Shown in pieces: positions 17,421-26,864 of a stretch of 64,000 bases of DNA. The notes beneath the pieces were generated by a model, which made no database searches, was not told the DNA's origin, and saw only the letters and a program-made list of their open reading frames with translations. The stretch comes from Brachybacterium timonense (GTDB lineage Bacteria; Actinomycetota; Actinomycetes; Actinomycetales; Dermabacteraceae), in contig NZ_LT984895.1 of NCBI RefSeq assembly GCF_900258505.1, positions 278,313 to 342,312 of the forward strand, in the 5' to 3' direction. The translations under genes and the position numbers were made by a program. Each line of letters starts with the position of its first letter. Position 1 is the first letter of the stretch.

Positions 17421-18731
17421 GTGACTCGCACCGTTCTCACCAACGCCCGTTTCCTCGACGTCGACGCCGGAACCTGGCGGACCGCGGACATCCAGATTGA
17501 CGGCGACCGCTTCAGTGCCGTCCATGAGCGGGGGGACCGTGGCGACCATGGTGGCGGCCCAGACCCGTCGGCCTCCCCCGATGGTCAAGACCGTCCCGCA
17601 GAACCGTCGACCGGAGAGGACACGGAGCGCGCCGGGCAGGTCGAGCGCATCGACCTGTCCGGCTCCTATGTGCTGCCGGGCCTGATCGACTGCCACGTGC
17701 ACGTCTATGCCATGACTGCCAACCTGGCCTCCCTCACTCACTCCTCCGTGCCATACACGGTGATGCAGGCCCAGCGCCTGATGGGTGACATGCTCGACCG
17801 CGGATTTACCACCGTGAGAGACGTGGCTGGCGGTGACTTCGGCCTGGCAGCTGCGCAGGAGGAGGGCCTGCTGCGTGGCCCGCGCCTGTTCTTCGGCGGC
17901 AAGGCGCTCAGCCAGACCGGTGGCCACGGCGATACCCGCGGTCCGGCCGACCATTCGCACGGTCCATGCGGTTGTTCCGCAGCGATCGGAGTGATCGCTG
18001 ACGGTGCGGACCAGGTCCGCGCTGCCGCTCGAGATCAACTGCGCACGGGAGCGCACCACATCAAGATCATGGCTGGGGGAGGGGTCGCCTCACCCACCGA
18101 TCGGGTTGACTCCCTGCAGTACTCCGCCGCGGAGATGGCCGCAGCCGTCGAGGAAGCCGCTGATGCGAACCGCTACGTCGCTGCCCACGCCTACACCCCC
18201 GGGGCGATCACCCGCGCCGTCACCAACGGCGTGCGCTCTATCGAGCACGCGAACCTCATGGACGAAGCGTCCGCCCAACTGATCCTGGATCGCGAGGCGT
18301 TCGTCACCATGAATCTCGTGACCTACTGGGCGTTGCACGAGGAGGGCCCTGCCATGGGTCTGCCCACAGAGAGCCATGCCAAGGTGCGCCATGTGCTCGA
18401 TGCCGGAGAACGGGCGCTACGTCTGGCTCATGAGGCCGGCCTGAACCTCTGCTACGGCTCCGATCTGCTCGGCGGCATGCAGATACATCAATCACGAGAG
18501 TTCGAAATCCGCGCCCGACACCAGGATGCGCTCGACGTGATCCGCTCAGCGACCACCACCGCCGCGCGGCTGCTGCAGCGTGAAGGCGAGCTGGGCGTGA
18601 TCCGCCCGGGTGCCCTCGCAGATCTCGTAGTGCTGGACCGCGACCCGCTGGCAGATATCACCGTGCTCTCCGAACCGGACCCGCTGCGCATCATCCAGGG
18701 CGGCCGAACCGTGCGCGAACGCGCCGCCTGA
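17421..18731 (+). CDS. Metal-dependent amidohydrolase (imidazolonepropionase/prolidase-like)
   Basis: The 436-residue enzyme of the amidohydrolase superfamily shows the HxH metal motif in GLIDCHVHVYA, a probable carboxylated Lys in HHIKIMAGGG, metal histidines in YVAAHAYTP and SIEHANLMDE, and the Asp in CYGSDLLGG. The usual beta-sandwich closing segment (GALADLVVLDRDPL) is at the C-terminus. GTG 17421 follows GGGAGG and gives the family's normal N-terminus; an Asp/Gly/Pro-rich insertion of about 40 residues interrupts the N-terminal sandwich. The following gene is a sodium:solute symporter, so uptake and hydrolysis of an amide or dipeptide is likely. Substrate unknown. Confidence 0.85.
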   Translation: MTRTVLTNARFLDVDAGTWRTADIQIDGDRFSAVHERGDRGDHGGGPDPSASPDGQDRPAEPSTGEDTERAGQVERIDLSGSYVLPGLIDCHVHVYAMTANLASLTHSSVPYTVMQAQRLMGDMLDRGFTTVRDVAGGDFGLAAAQEEGLLRGPRLFFGGKALSQTGGHGDTRGPADHSHGPCGCSAAIGVIADGADQVRAAARDQLRTGAHHIKIMAGGGVASPTDRVDSLQYSAAEMAAAVEEAADANRYVAAHAYTPGAITRAVTNGVRSIEHANLMDEASAQLILDREAFVTMNLVTYWALHEEGPAMGLPTESHAKVRHVLDAGERALRLAHEAGLNLCYGSDLLGGMQIHQSREFEIRARHQDALDVIRSATTTAARLLQREGELGVIRPGALADLVVLDRDPLADITVLSEPDPLRIIQGGRTVRERAA

Positions 18732-18762
18732 CACTCGCCCACCGCATCCGAAAGATCCCTCG

Positions 18763-20184
18763 ATGAACATCACCCATGTCCTCGTCCTGATCTCCTACCT
18801 CGTCGTCATGGTGCTGGTAGGAGCCTGGTTCGGCCGTTCCAAAGAGACGGCCGACGGGGAGGACTTCGTGCTCGCCGGTCGTTCGCTTCCCGCCCCCGTT
18901 CTGGGCGGAACGATGCTTGCGACATTCGTTGGCTCCGGCTCGATTATCGGCGGAGCGAACTTCGCTTACACGTATGGCCTGTTGCCCGGATTCCTGTTCT
19001 TCTCAGGCACAGTTCTGGGCACCGTGCTCATGGTGGGGCTCTCCCGCCACGTGCGTGTGTTCGCCACCCACACGGTGCCGGAGGTGTTCGAGCGGCGATT
19101 CAACCCGACGGTGCGCGTCATCGGCACGGTACTGATCCTGTTCGCCTTTGTCGGCATTGCCGCGTACCAGTTCACTGGCGCCGGCTACATCGTCAGCCTG
19201 ATCACTCCGCTGGATGAGGGCACAGGGTCGTTCCTCTCGATGCTGCTGATCACCTTTCTCGCCCTCACCGGCGGCATGAAGTCGGTGGCATGGACCGACT
19301 TCCTGTCCGCTTTGGGCATTGTGTTCGCCCTGTGGGTCGCCACCTTCTTCGTGGTGGGAGTGGATGTGGGCGGACTCGCCGACCTCTCCCAGGGCAGCGC
19401 CCGACTGAGTGAGCACTCTGGCGTTCTGGGCGGCCTCACCGCCGTGCAGATGCTCGGCTTCGCCATTCCCATTCTCGTGCTGATGCTGGGCGACCAGAAC
19501 ATGTACCAGCGCCTCAACGCAGCCAAGAGCGACGGACACGCCTTCGCCGGAGCCATCATCTTCGCGGTCGGCGCGGTGCTGATGGTGACGCCCGTTGTGC
19601 TCCTCGCGGTTGCCAGCGCGATTCTGCAGCCAGAAATCGAGGCGGACATGGCAGTGCTCTCTCTGTCCAGCGCGGAGTTCACGCCCGGTGTCATCGGCGG
19701 TCTCCTGCTGGCTGGAGCGCTCGCGCTGATCGTCACCACCGGTTCCTCATACCTGCTGACCTGCTCCTCGAACATCACCTACGACTTGATCGGGCAGCTG
19801 CGCCGCAAGAACCCTGCCACTGACGGGCAGAACCTCTGGTATGGCCGTGTGGCCGTGTTCGGTGTGGCTGTGCTCGCCTACGTCCTGGTGAATTTCTTCC
19901 CCAGCGTGCTCGCCATCCAGATGTACGCATACACGATGTACGGCGTGACCATCACTCCGGTGATCCTTGCGGCTCTGTTTTGGAAGCGCGCCACGGCACC
20001 CGGGGCGATCACCGCGATGCTGGTGGGTGCCGCGACCACACTCTTCTGGGAGCTCACAGGGCGCTCAGAAGACCTCAACTCCGTGCTCGTGGCGCTTCCG
20101 GCAGCGGTGATCGCCCTCGTGACCGTCTCCTTGCTCACCTCGCATCGGGATGATGAGGAGCACCTCGACCCCGCGAAGGCCTGA
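18763..20184 (+). CDS. Sodium:solute symporter (SSS family)
   Basis: The 473-residue membrane protein has about 13 predicted helices and the SSS start ITHVLVLISYLVVMVLVGAW followed by the DFVLAGRSLPAPVLGGTMLAT core. The central GGMKSVAWTDFLSALGIVFAL matches the family's sodium-binding region. It begins 31 bases after the amidohydrolase stop, so the two probably form an operon that imports and cleaves one substrate. The specificity (amino acid, sugar, carboxylate) is not evident. The protein ends in a charged tail. Confidence 0.88.
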   Translation: MNITHVLVLISYLVVMVLVGAWFGRSKETADGEDFVLAGRSLPAPVLGGTMLATFVGSGSIIGGANFAYTYGLLPGFLFFSGTVLGTVLMVGLSRHVRVFATHTVPEVFERRFNPTVRVIGTVLILFAFVGIAAYQFTGAGYIVSLITPLDEGTGSFLSMLLITFLALTGGMKSVAWTDFLSALGIVFALWVATFFVVGVDVGGLADLSQGSARLSEHSGVLGGLTAVQMLGFAIPILVLMLGDQNMYQRLNAAKSDGHAFAGAIIFAVGAVLMVTPVVLLAVASAILQPEIEADMAVLSLSSAEFTPGVIGGLLLAGALALIVTTGSSYLLTCSSNITYDLIGQLRRKNPATDGQNLWYGRVAVFGVAVLAYVLVNFFPSVLAIQMYAYTMYGVTITPVILAALFWKRATAPGAITAMLVGAATTLFWELTGRSEDLNSVLVALPAAVIALVTVSLLTSHRDDEEHLDPAKA

Positions 20185-20252
20185 CGAACACAGTGCCGCC
20201 CCTGAAATCGAGGCTCGGATCGCGTCGCGTTTCGGCAAGCAAGCGCGAATGA

Positions 20253-21719
<1,467 letters not shown>

Positions 21720-21725
21720 TCAGCG

Positions 21726-21758
21726 GCGCCGGGCAGGTCCGATGGGCCTGCCCGGCGC
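21726..21758 (+). terminator. Strong hairpin terminator after gdhA
   Basis: A perfect 12-bp GC-rich stem (GCGCCGGGCAGG / CCTGCCCGGCGC) with a 9-base loop starts six bases after the gdhA stop. It stands between gdhA and the convergent phosphotransferase gene and could serve both strands. Confidence 0.8.
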
Positions 21759-21847
21759 GACCGTGCGTCGCGCTGCCGTGGTTGGAGGCGGTGCTTTCGT
21801 CACTGCGTGTGCTGTTGCGTCGGCGCCATGTCCCAGGGTCGGCGCGC

Positions 21848-23074
21848 TCACACACCCAGCTCGCGGGCGAGCGTGCCCCGCAGAACGGGCAGAACCTGCT
21901 GATGGCGGCCCTCTTCGTAGGCGCAGACCGCAATGTGCACGAGCATGGCGCCGCGCTCGTAAGCGGTCCATGCCCGCATCCGCTCCCGCAGCGCGCCGGG
22001 ATCCACCAGCGCATCCGGCGCCGGCCCGAGCTGGGCGCGCTCACGTGCGTACTCATGGACGAACGCCTTCACCTGATCGTCCGTCATCGGCACGTACCAC
22101 GGCCCGCCGTGCACACTGCCACCCAGGATCGCGAGATCCCGGGCAGGATCGTCTGCCTGAGCCCACTCGAAGTCGATGAACACGGGGCCGACGGGAACCT
22201 CCGGCGCCGACGGCGTCTGCGGCCACAGGATGTTCGTGGCGCACAGGTCTCCGTGGGTGAGTGACACCGACTCCAGCGCGCTCACCTGCGGAGCGATCTG
22301 GGCGACGCGGTCCAGGACAGCGTCCAGCAGGGGATCCAGATCAGCCCGTGCGATCACGTCGGCGTGCTCGTCGCGCCACTGGGAGACGAGCTGCCCCACC
22401 TCCGTGAGTAGATCCATGCCGCCCGGTGGCACCTCCGCCCAGGGATCGGGTCCCGGCGTCACGGGCCCGCGAGCGGGGGCGAGCACGGTGTGCAGCTGCG
22501 CGAGCCGGCGCGCATGCGCCAGCACATGCTGCGGCGTCCACGCCGACGGTGCGAGCACACGGCCGGGGAGGTAGGACACGACCGCGTACGGCAGCCCCAG
22601 CGGCGAGTGCTCAGCCTGATCATGCACGGCGACCGCCGACGGACCGACCCCGGCGGGGATCACGGTGAGCGCCGCGATCTCGCGACTGAGAGCCTGGGTG
22701 AGCTCCCCAGGTGCGACGTACGGGATCCGTACCACGAGCGGTGCGTTCTCCTCCGGCTCGAGCAGCCACGCCACGAATCGCTCACCCGCACCCAGCTGAC
22801 GAACATGAGCGCTGCCGGTCAGAGCGGTAGGCAGGGGAGCGTCGCGATGCTGGCCGGGCAGCTGAACCGGTTCGCCGCTGTGCTGCAGCGGGAGCACAAG
22901 GGTGCCCTCATGCCATGCCTCCAGGATCCGTTCGCCCATGGCCGGTGAGGTCGGATCAGGAGCTCGCGTTGCGGACTCGGATGCCGTTGGGGCCGCAGCT
23001 GCTGCGCCCGATGGCCGGTCTGACACGGGTGAGTCAGGGCTGGACGCAGCTGGAGAAGCGTGCGGTGGCTGCAT
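21848..23074 (-). CDS. APH/choline-kinase-type phosphotransferase
   Basis: The 408-residue protein has the aminoglycoside phosphotransferase fold: the catalytic loop SLTHGDLCATNILWP (His-Gly-Asp-x-x-x-x-Asn) and the metal-binding VFIDFEWAQADDPARDLAIL are both intact. About 45 Ala/Ser/Pro-rich residues precede the kinase domain. The start ATG follows GGGAGGAG. Homologues phosphorylate small hydroxylated molecules such as choline, homoserine or macrolides; nothing in the context identifies the substrate, and calling it a resistance gene would be unsupported. It is divergent from the TauE-type exporter gene, 230 bp away. Confidence 0.82.
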   Translation of the reverse strand: MQPPHASPAASSPDSPVSDRPSGAAAAAPTASESATRAPDPTSPAMGERILEAWHEGTLVLPLQHSGEPVQLPGQHRDAPLPTALTGSAHVRQLGAGERFVAWLLEPEENAPLVVRIPYVAPGELTQALSREIAALTVIPAGVGPSAVAVHDQAEHSPLGLPYAVVSYLPGRVLAPSAWTPQHVLAHARRLAQLHTVLAPARGPVTPGPDPWAEVPPGGMDLLTEVGQLVSQWRDEHADVIARADLDPLLDAVLDRVAQIAPQVSALESVSLTHGDLCATNILWPQTPSAPEVPVGPVFIDFEWAQADDPARDLAILGGSVHGGPWYVPMTDDQVKAFVHEYARERAQLGPAPDALVDPGALRERMRAWTAYERGAMLVHIAVCAYEEGRHQQVLPVLRGTLARELGV

Positions 23075-23304
23075 CGGTACGTTGCTCCTCCCGGTGATCG
23101 CATCGCCTGTGCGCGCGGCAACGGTCAGAAAACCCTATCCCTGATACAGGCCGCTTCTCGGAATACCCTGGTGTGGCGCCGAAGGGCCTCGCAGAAACGC
23201 TATACCGCATCTGTTGATGAGCCCCGTGGCGCCCCGAGCACTGATGTCAGGCGCGCCCACGCCGTGCGAGAGCGCGCATGGTCACCGACACCGGAGGAGT
23301 CCGC

Positions 23305-24219
23305 ATGGAGATCGCACTGGCCGTGATCATCGGCATCGGTGTGGGTGTGGTGGTCGGTGCGCTCGGTGCGGGCGGCGGCATTCTCGCGGTGCCCGTGCTT
23401 GTGATCCTGCTGAACCAGGAGCCGCATGCCGCGACGGCCTCCAGCCTGGTCATCGTGGGGCTCACCGCAGCGGTGAGCATCGTGCATCATGCGCGGCGCG
23501 GCAATGTGGCCTGGCGCGATGGGTCGATCTTCGCCGGGGTGTCCGTTGTTGGCGCCGTCGTCGGCTCCCGAGCGTCTGCGCTCGTTCCGGCCCACGTACT
23601 GCTGGTGCTGTTCGGCGTCATGCTGGCGGTGATCGCGGTGCTCATGGCCCGTCGCGCACGGGCCACGCGGCGCGACGAGCACCAGAGCATGGCTGCGACG
23701 AATACCCATCAGCCACCGCTGGATCACCATGACGATCCCGTGCTCGATGCCCCCGGTCCTGATCGAGTGCTCACCGCCGACGGGCACGAGCAGATACACG
23801 GAGCCTCAGAACCTGCTCACCCGTCATCGCACACGCGACCGACGGGCCAAGCCCGGGTGCCGGTGGTTGTGGCAGCGGCACTGTTCACCGGCGCGTTGAC
23901 CGGGTTCTTCGGGGTGGGTGGCGGTTTCGTCGTGGTGCCGATGCTCGTGATCGCCCTGGGTCTGGCCATGCGGCGAGCTTCCGGCACGAGCCTGTTGGTG
24001 ATGATCGTGGCGACCGGCGTGAGCCTGCTTGCGAGGATCGGCACCGACGTCTCGATCGACTGGGCCGTGACTCTCGCCTTCGCCGCCGGTTCCATGATCG
24101 GTGGCGCACTGGGTGGGCCGCTCTCGGCGAAGGCGCGCCCGTCGACACTCACCTGGATTTTCGCTGGGCTACTGGCCGTGGTGTCGGCCGTGACGCTGCT
24201 TCAGACGCTGTTCGCCTGA
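23305..24219 (+). CDS. TauE/SafE-family sulfite/organosulfonate exporter
   Basis: The 304-residue membrane protein has the two-fold TauE/SafE repeat: GALGAGGGILAVPVLVILLNQEPHAATASSL in the first half and GFFGVGGGFVVVPMLVIALG...ASGTSLLVMIV in the second. Between the halves sits a hydrophilic loop of about 60 residues rich in His, Asp and Pro. ATG 23305 follows GGAGGAG; an earlier start would add nine residues without an RBS. The family exports or imports sulfite, sulfonates or related anions. Confidence 0.85.
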   Translation: MEIALAVIIGIGVGVVVGALGAGGGILAVPVLVILLNQEPHAATASSLVIVGLTAAVSIVHHARRGNVAWRDGSIFAGVSVVGAVVGSRASALVPAHVLLVLFGVMLAVIAVLMARRARATRRDEHQSMAATNTHQPPLDHHDDPVLDAPGPDRVLTADGHEQIHGASEPAHPSSHTRPTGQARVPVVVAAALFTGALTGFFGVGGGFVVVPMLVIALGLAMRRASGTSLLVMIVATGVSLLARIGTDVSIDWAVTLAFAAGSMIGGALGGPLSAKARPSTLTWIFAGLLAVVSAVTLLQTLFA

Positions 24220-24234
24220 GTCGTCGCCTGTGCG

Positions 24235-25131
24235 CTACCAGGAGAGTGTCACCAAAGCAGCCTCGGAATCTTTGACGACGCCCGTCATGGATGCTGTGGG
24301 CAGGGCAGGCGCAGTGGACCGAGTGTGTGGGACGTGCCCCTCGACTGATTCGATGCGCCGCGTGAACCGGAAGTGGCCGCCGGTGGGCGGGCCCGACACG
24401 GTGGCGGACAGCAGCGTTGTGGGCACCAGGCTGACCGCGCGGAACTCGTGGGCAGCGCCAGGTGCACAGGTCACCGGATACTGCAGATCGATCACGCTGG
24501 CCTCACCTGCCAACAGAGGACGTGGCAGGATCACCTCCACCAGGCGCATGGTGCGCCGTATAGCACCCTCACGACCCAGGCTCGCTCCGGCCACCGTTGT
24601 GAGGGTCGTGAGCGTGGTGCCGCTCCCCAGACCCATGGCGTCCAGGGCGACGATGATCCTGTCCAGACCATCGTGCACAGCGTGCACCACATTGCGCTGG
24701 GAGACCTGCCCTTCGTGTTCGTTCTCCAGCTGCACAGTGGTCACCACGATGTCGCGGAAATAGCCGATGGGCTGTGCCAGGCCCCACTCACGCACCAGCG
24801 CACCGCTGTCCGCGCCCAGGCCAGCGATCGTTGGCGCAACGCTCCTGTGTTCGGGGACGTCCCACTGGTACAGGTGGCGATGCAGCATGCCGGTCCCGAT
24901 CCCGAGGACACTCTCCAGGGTGTCGATGAGGGCTATAGATGAGCGGCGTGTGGGGAGGGATGCCGCTGATGCCCAGGACCGCAGTGTTGGTGCCGTGATC
25001 GGCGCGCCGCGCAGGGTCATCTCTTCAGCCAGCGCACGGAAAGACAGTCCGCGCGCAGCGATCGCTTGCGAGAGCGTATCGGCGAACCCGGTGTCCTGCG
25101 TCTGAGGAGTCTGGCGCGCGGTTCGGGTCAC
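24235..25131 (-). CDS. HTH-containing protein of unknown family, paralogue 1
   Basis: The 298-residue product starts with an XRE-like helix-turn-helix region (FADTLSQAIAARGLSFRALAEE...TAPTLRSWASAASLPTRRSS, about residues 16-65) and continues into a beta-rich domain I do not recognise, with no transmembrane helix. It begins at a GTG overlapping the stop of its upstream paralogue by four bases (GTGA). Both share the same plan: HTH, a short helix around L-E-x-x-L, then segments such as LVEVILPRPLLAGEASVIDLQ that resemble EFVFDAPLDKGDITTIEF in the neighbour. A DNA-binding regulator with a ligand or partner domain is the likeliest role. Confidence 0.7.
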   Translation of the reverse strand: MTRTARQTPQTQDTGFADTLSQAIAARGLSFRALAEEMTLRGAPITAPTLRSWASAASLPTRRSSIALIDTLESVLGIGTGMLHRHLYQWDVPEHRSVAPTIAGLGADSGALVREWGLAQPIGYFRDIVVTTVQLENEHEGQVSQRNVVHAVHDGLDRIIVALDAMGLGSGTTLTTLTTVAGASLGREGAIRRTMRLVEVILPRPLLAGEASVIDLQYPVTCAPGAAHEFRAVSLVPTTLLSATVSGPPTGGHFRFTRRIESVEGHVPHTRSTAPALPTASMTGVVKDSEAALVTLSW

Positions 25132-26087
25132 TGTTCGGCCCCCGGCCAGGTCCAGAAGTGTGCGACGCCGCCACCGGAAACCATGTTAGTGCCCTGCGCC
25201 ACGGCACGGTTCCCGCACAGAGCGAGCCGGCGTCGTTCGTGCTTCGTGTACTCGGGGTCGCCCATCCGGGTGCTCGTGCGCTGTTCGATGAGTATCGGCA
25301 GCTGCTCGGGCGAGAAATCCACGCAGATCGTCATCTGCCCGATGGGGCTGGCGCTGCGTAGCTGGTGGCAGGCCTGCCCTGTTTGTGGGGGCTCGGGGCC
25401 GTTCACTGGGGTCACCGTGAACTCGATCGTGGTGATATCCCCCTTATCCAGGGGGGCGTCGAACACGAACTCACTGATCGTCTGTCCGCTCGTGCGGGAG
25501 ACTCGCCGCCTGCCCAGGCGCGCGCCGGACTGCGGTTCGGAGACGCGCACGTATCGCGAATCTTCGGTGAACAGATCGGAGAAAGTAGAGGTGAGAATAC
25601 GGTCCACTCCGTCATCGAGTGCTTCGAGCATCATGGTGCAGGTGGATCCTGCCCAGGATCGGTTCTCGTCGATCCGCACGACGTCGAGGATGGCAAGTCG
25701 CTTCACACCACCCGCCACGGGGAGGCCGAAGTCTTTCTGGGCAGCTAAGAACTCTTCGCCATGTTGAAGCACGATGGCCGGATCAGAGGTGGTTGTCCAC
25801 CACTGTGAGGATCCGGTGAGGGGAACGTGATCGGCATCCACCAGGTAACCAGGCGGGGTGGCGAGGATCACCTCGAGCATCTCCACCGCCTTCTTGCCCT
25901 CGGCGCGTCGTGGGCGGGTGCGGCCGTTGCGCCAGAGTGACAGTGTGGACGCGGAGCAGGAGACATCGTACTGGCGCAGGTGCGCGCAGATGCGTTGCAG
26001 GCCCAGGCCACGGCGCTCGATCGCAGTTCGGAGACGCTCGGGGAACGGGCCATCCGGCCACGGCTCGGTGGTGTCGATGCGCTCCAG
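25128..26087 (-). CDS. HTH-containing protein of unknown family, paralogue 2 (probable CTG start)
   Basis: The frame with ordinary starts begins only at GTG 25886 (252 residues), but reading upstream in frame gives a clear HTH domain (FPERLRTAIERRGLGLQRI...SASTLSLWRNGRTRPRR) equivalent to that of the downstream paralogue. The upstream stop is at 26100-26102, and between it and the HTH there is no ATG, GTG or TTG. CTG at 26085-26087 has AAAGGGG six bases before it, so I place the start there (319 residues). A sequencing error or frameshift just upstream (an ATG lies out of frame at 26103) is the alternative. The C-terminal domain contains several Cys and Trp residues but no motif I know. Confidence 0.6.
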   Translation of the reverse strand: MERIDTTEPWPDGPFPERLRTAIERRGLGLQRICAHLRQYDVSCSASTLSLWRNGRTRPRRAEGKKAVEMLEVILATPPGYLVDADHVPLTGSSQWWTTTSDPAIVLQHGEEFLAAQKDFGLPVAGGVKRLAILDVVRIDENRSWAGSTCTMMLEALDDGVDRILTSTFSDLFTEDSRYVRVSEPQSGARLGRRRVSRTSGQTISEFVFDAPLDKGDITTIEFTVTPVNGPEPPQTGQACHQLRSASPIGQMTICVDFSPEQLPILIEQRTSTRMGDPEYTKHERRRLALCGNRAVAQGTNMVSGGGVAHFWTWPGAEQ

Positions 26088-26255
26088 GTCTGTCCCCTTT
26101 CATCAGGCCCCCAGATCCTCTGGGCAGGGCGAGCGGAATGGGCCGCGTGCTCGGCGAGGTTCGGCGCTATCCGCCGAGACTGATTCTCGCCTTTAGTACC
26201 GCTCGCACAGAAAAGGCTCGTCCAGATGATAGCCGGTTTTGGACAAGCGTCGCGC

Positions 26256-26828
26256 TCAGGGGGTCGGTGTGAGCAGCATCGCGGAGGATGTGAGCGTCAC
26301 CTGCGGCGGGAACAGTTCCATGACCGCGAGCGCAGCGCGGCCGTTCTCCTGTGTCGAGGCAGCCACCGCGTCGGTGACGACGGTGAGGTGCGCACCGGCA
26401 TCGGCGGCGGCGAGCACGGTGGAGATCACGCAGCAGTCCGTGGACACGCCCGTGACCCACAGATGCGCTCCAGAGCCGACCGCGGCCTCGAGCTGTGGCC
26501 CCCACTTGCCGAAGGTCGGCTCATCAATGAGCGGGTGTGCGGTCAGGTCGGCGGCGCCGTCCACCAGGGAGTACAGCGGATCCTCGGCGGGCACATCCGC
26601 GAAGGGCCACGCCTGGAAGTACGCGCCCCAGCTGGTTGATCGATCTGCCGTGGGCAGCCAGCGTGTCACCAGGGTGCGCTGTGGCCCCACGTGCGCGGCG
26701 AGTGTCCGTATCCGTTCGAAGGCTGCTGGGAAGAACGGTGAGGCCCAGTCCGAGGCGGGGTCGGCGAAGATTCGCTGCGGGTCGATCACCAGCAGCCAGG
26801 GATCAGCGGAGGCGGGGGAGGAGCTCAT
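26256..26828 (-). CDS. Isochorismatase-family cysteine hydrolase
   Basis: The 190-residue enzyme has the family's catalytic triad: Asp in WLLVIDPQRIF, Lys in PTFGKWG and Cys in VTGVSTDCCVISTVLAA, with the characteristic cis-peptide VTGVSTD just before the nucleophile. Length is typical (180-210). Members hydrolyse nicotinamide, isochorismate, ureidoacrylate or similar substrates; residues that would choose among these are not diagnostic here. It lies just downstream of the restriction island on the same strand, 36 bp after the Res stop, but is probably not part of it. Confidence 0.88.
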   Translation of the reverse strand: MSSSPASADPWLLVIDPQRIFADPASDWASPFFPAAFERIRTLAAHVGPQRTLVTRWLPTADRSTSWGAYFQAWPFADVPAEDPLYSLVDGAADLTAHPLIDEPTFGKWGPQLEAAVGSGAHLWVTGVSTDCCVISTVLAAADAGAHLTVVTDAVAASTQENGRAALAVMELFPPQVTLTSSAMLLTPTP

Positions 26829-26864
26829 GCTCGAACAGTACGCGGCGGGCGCCGAATGTGGGGG

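Noticed and set aside
21848-23074. Antibiotic resistance role for the APH-type phosphotransferase
   Set aside because: Only the general kinase fold is visible; no feature ties it to aminoglycosides or macrolides.
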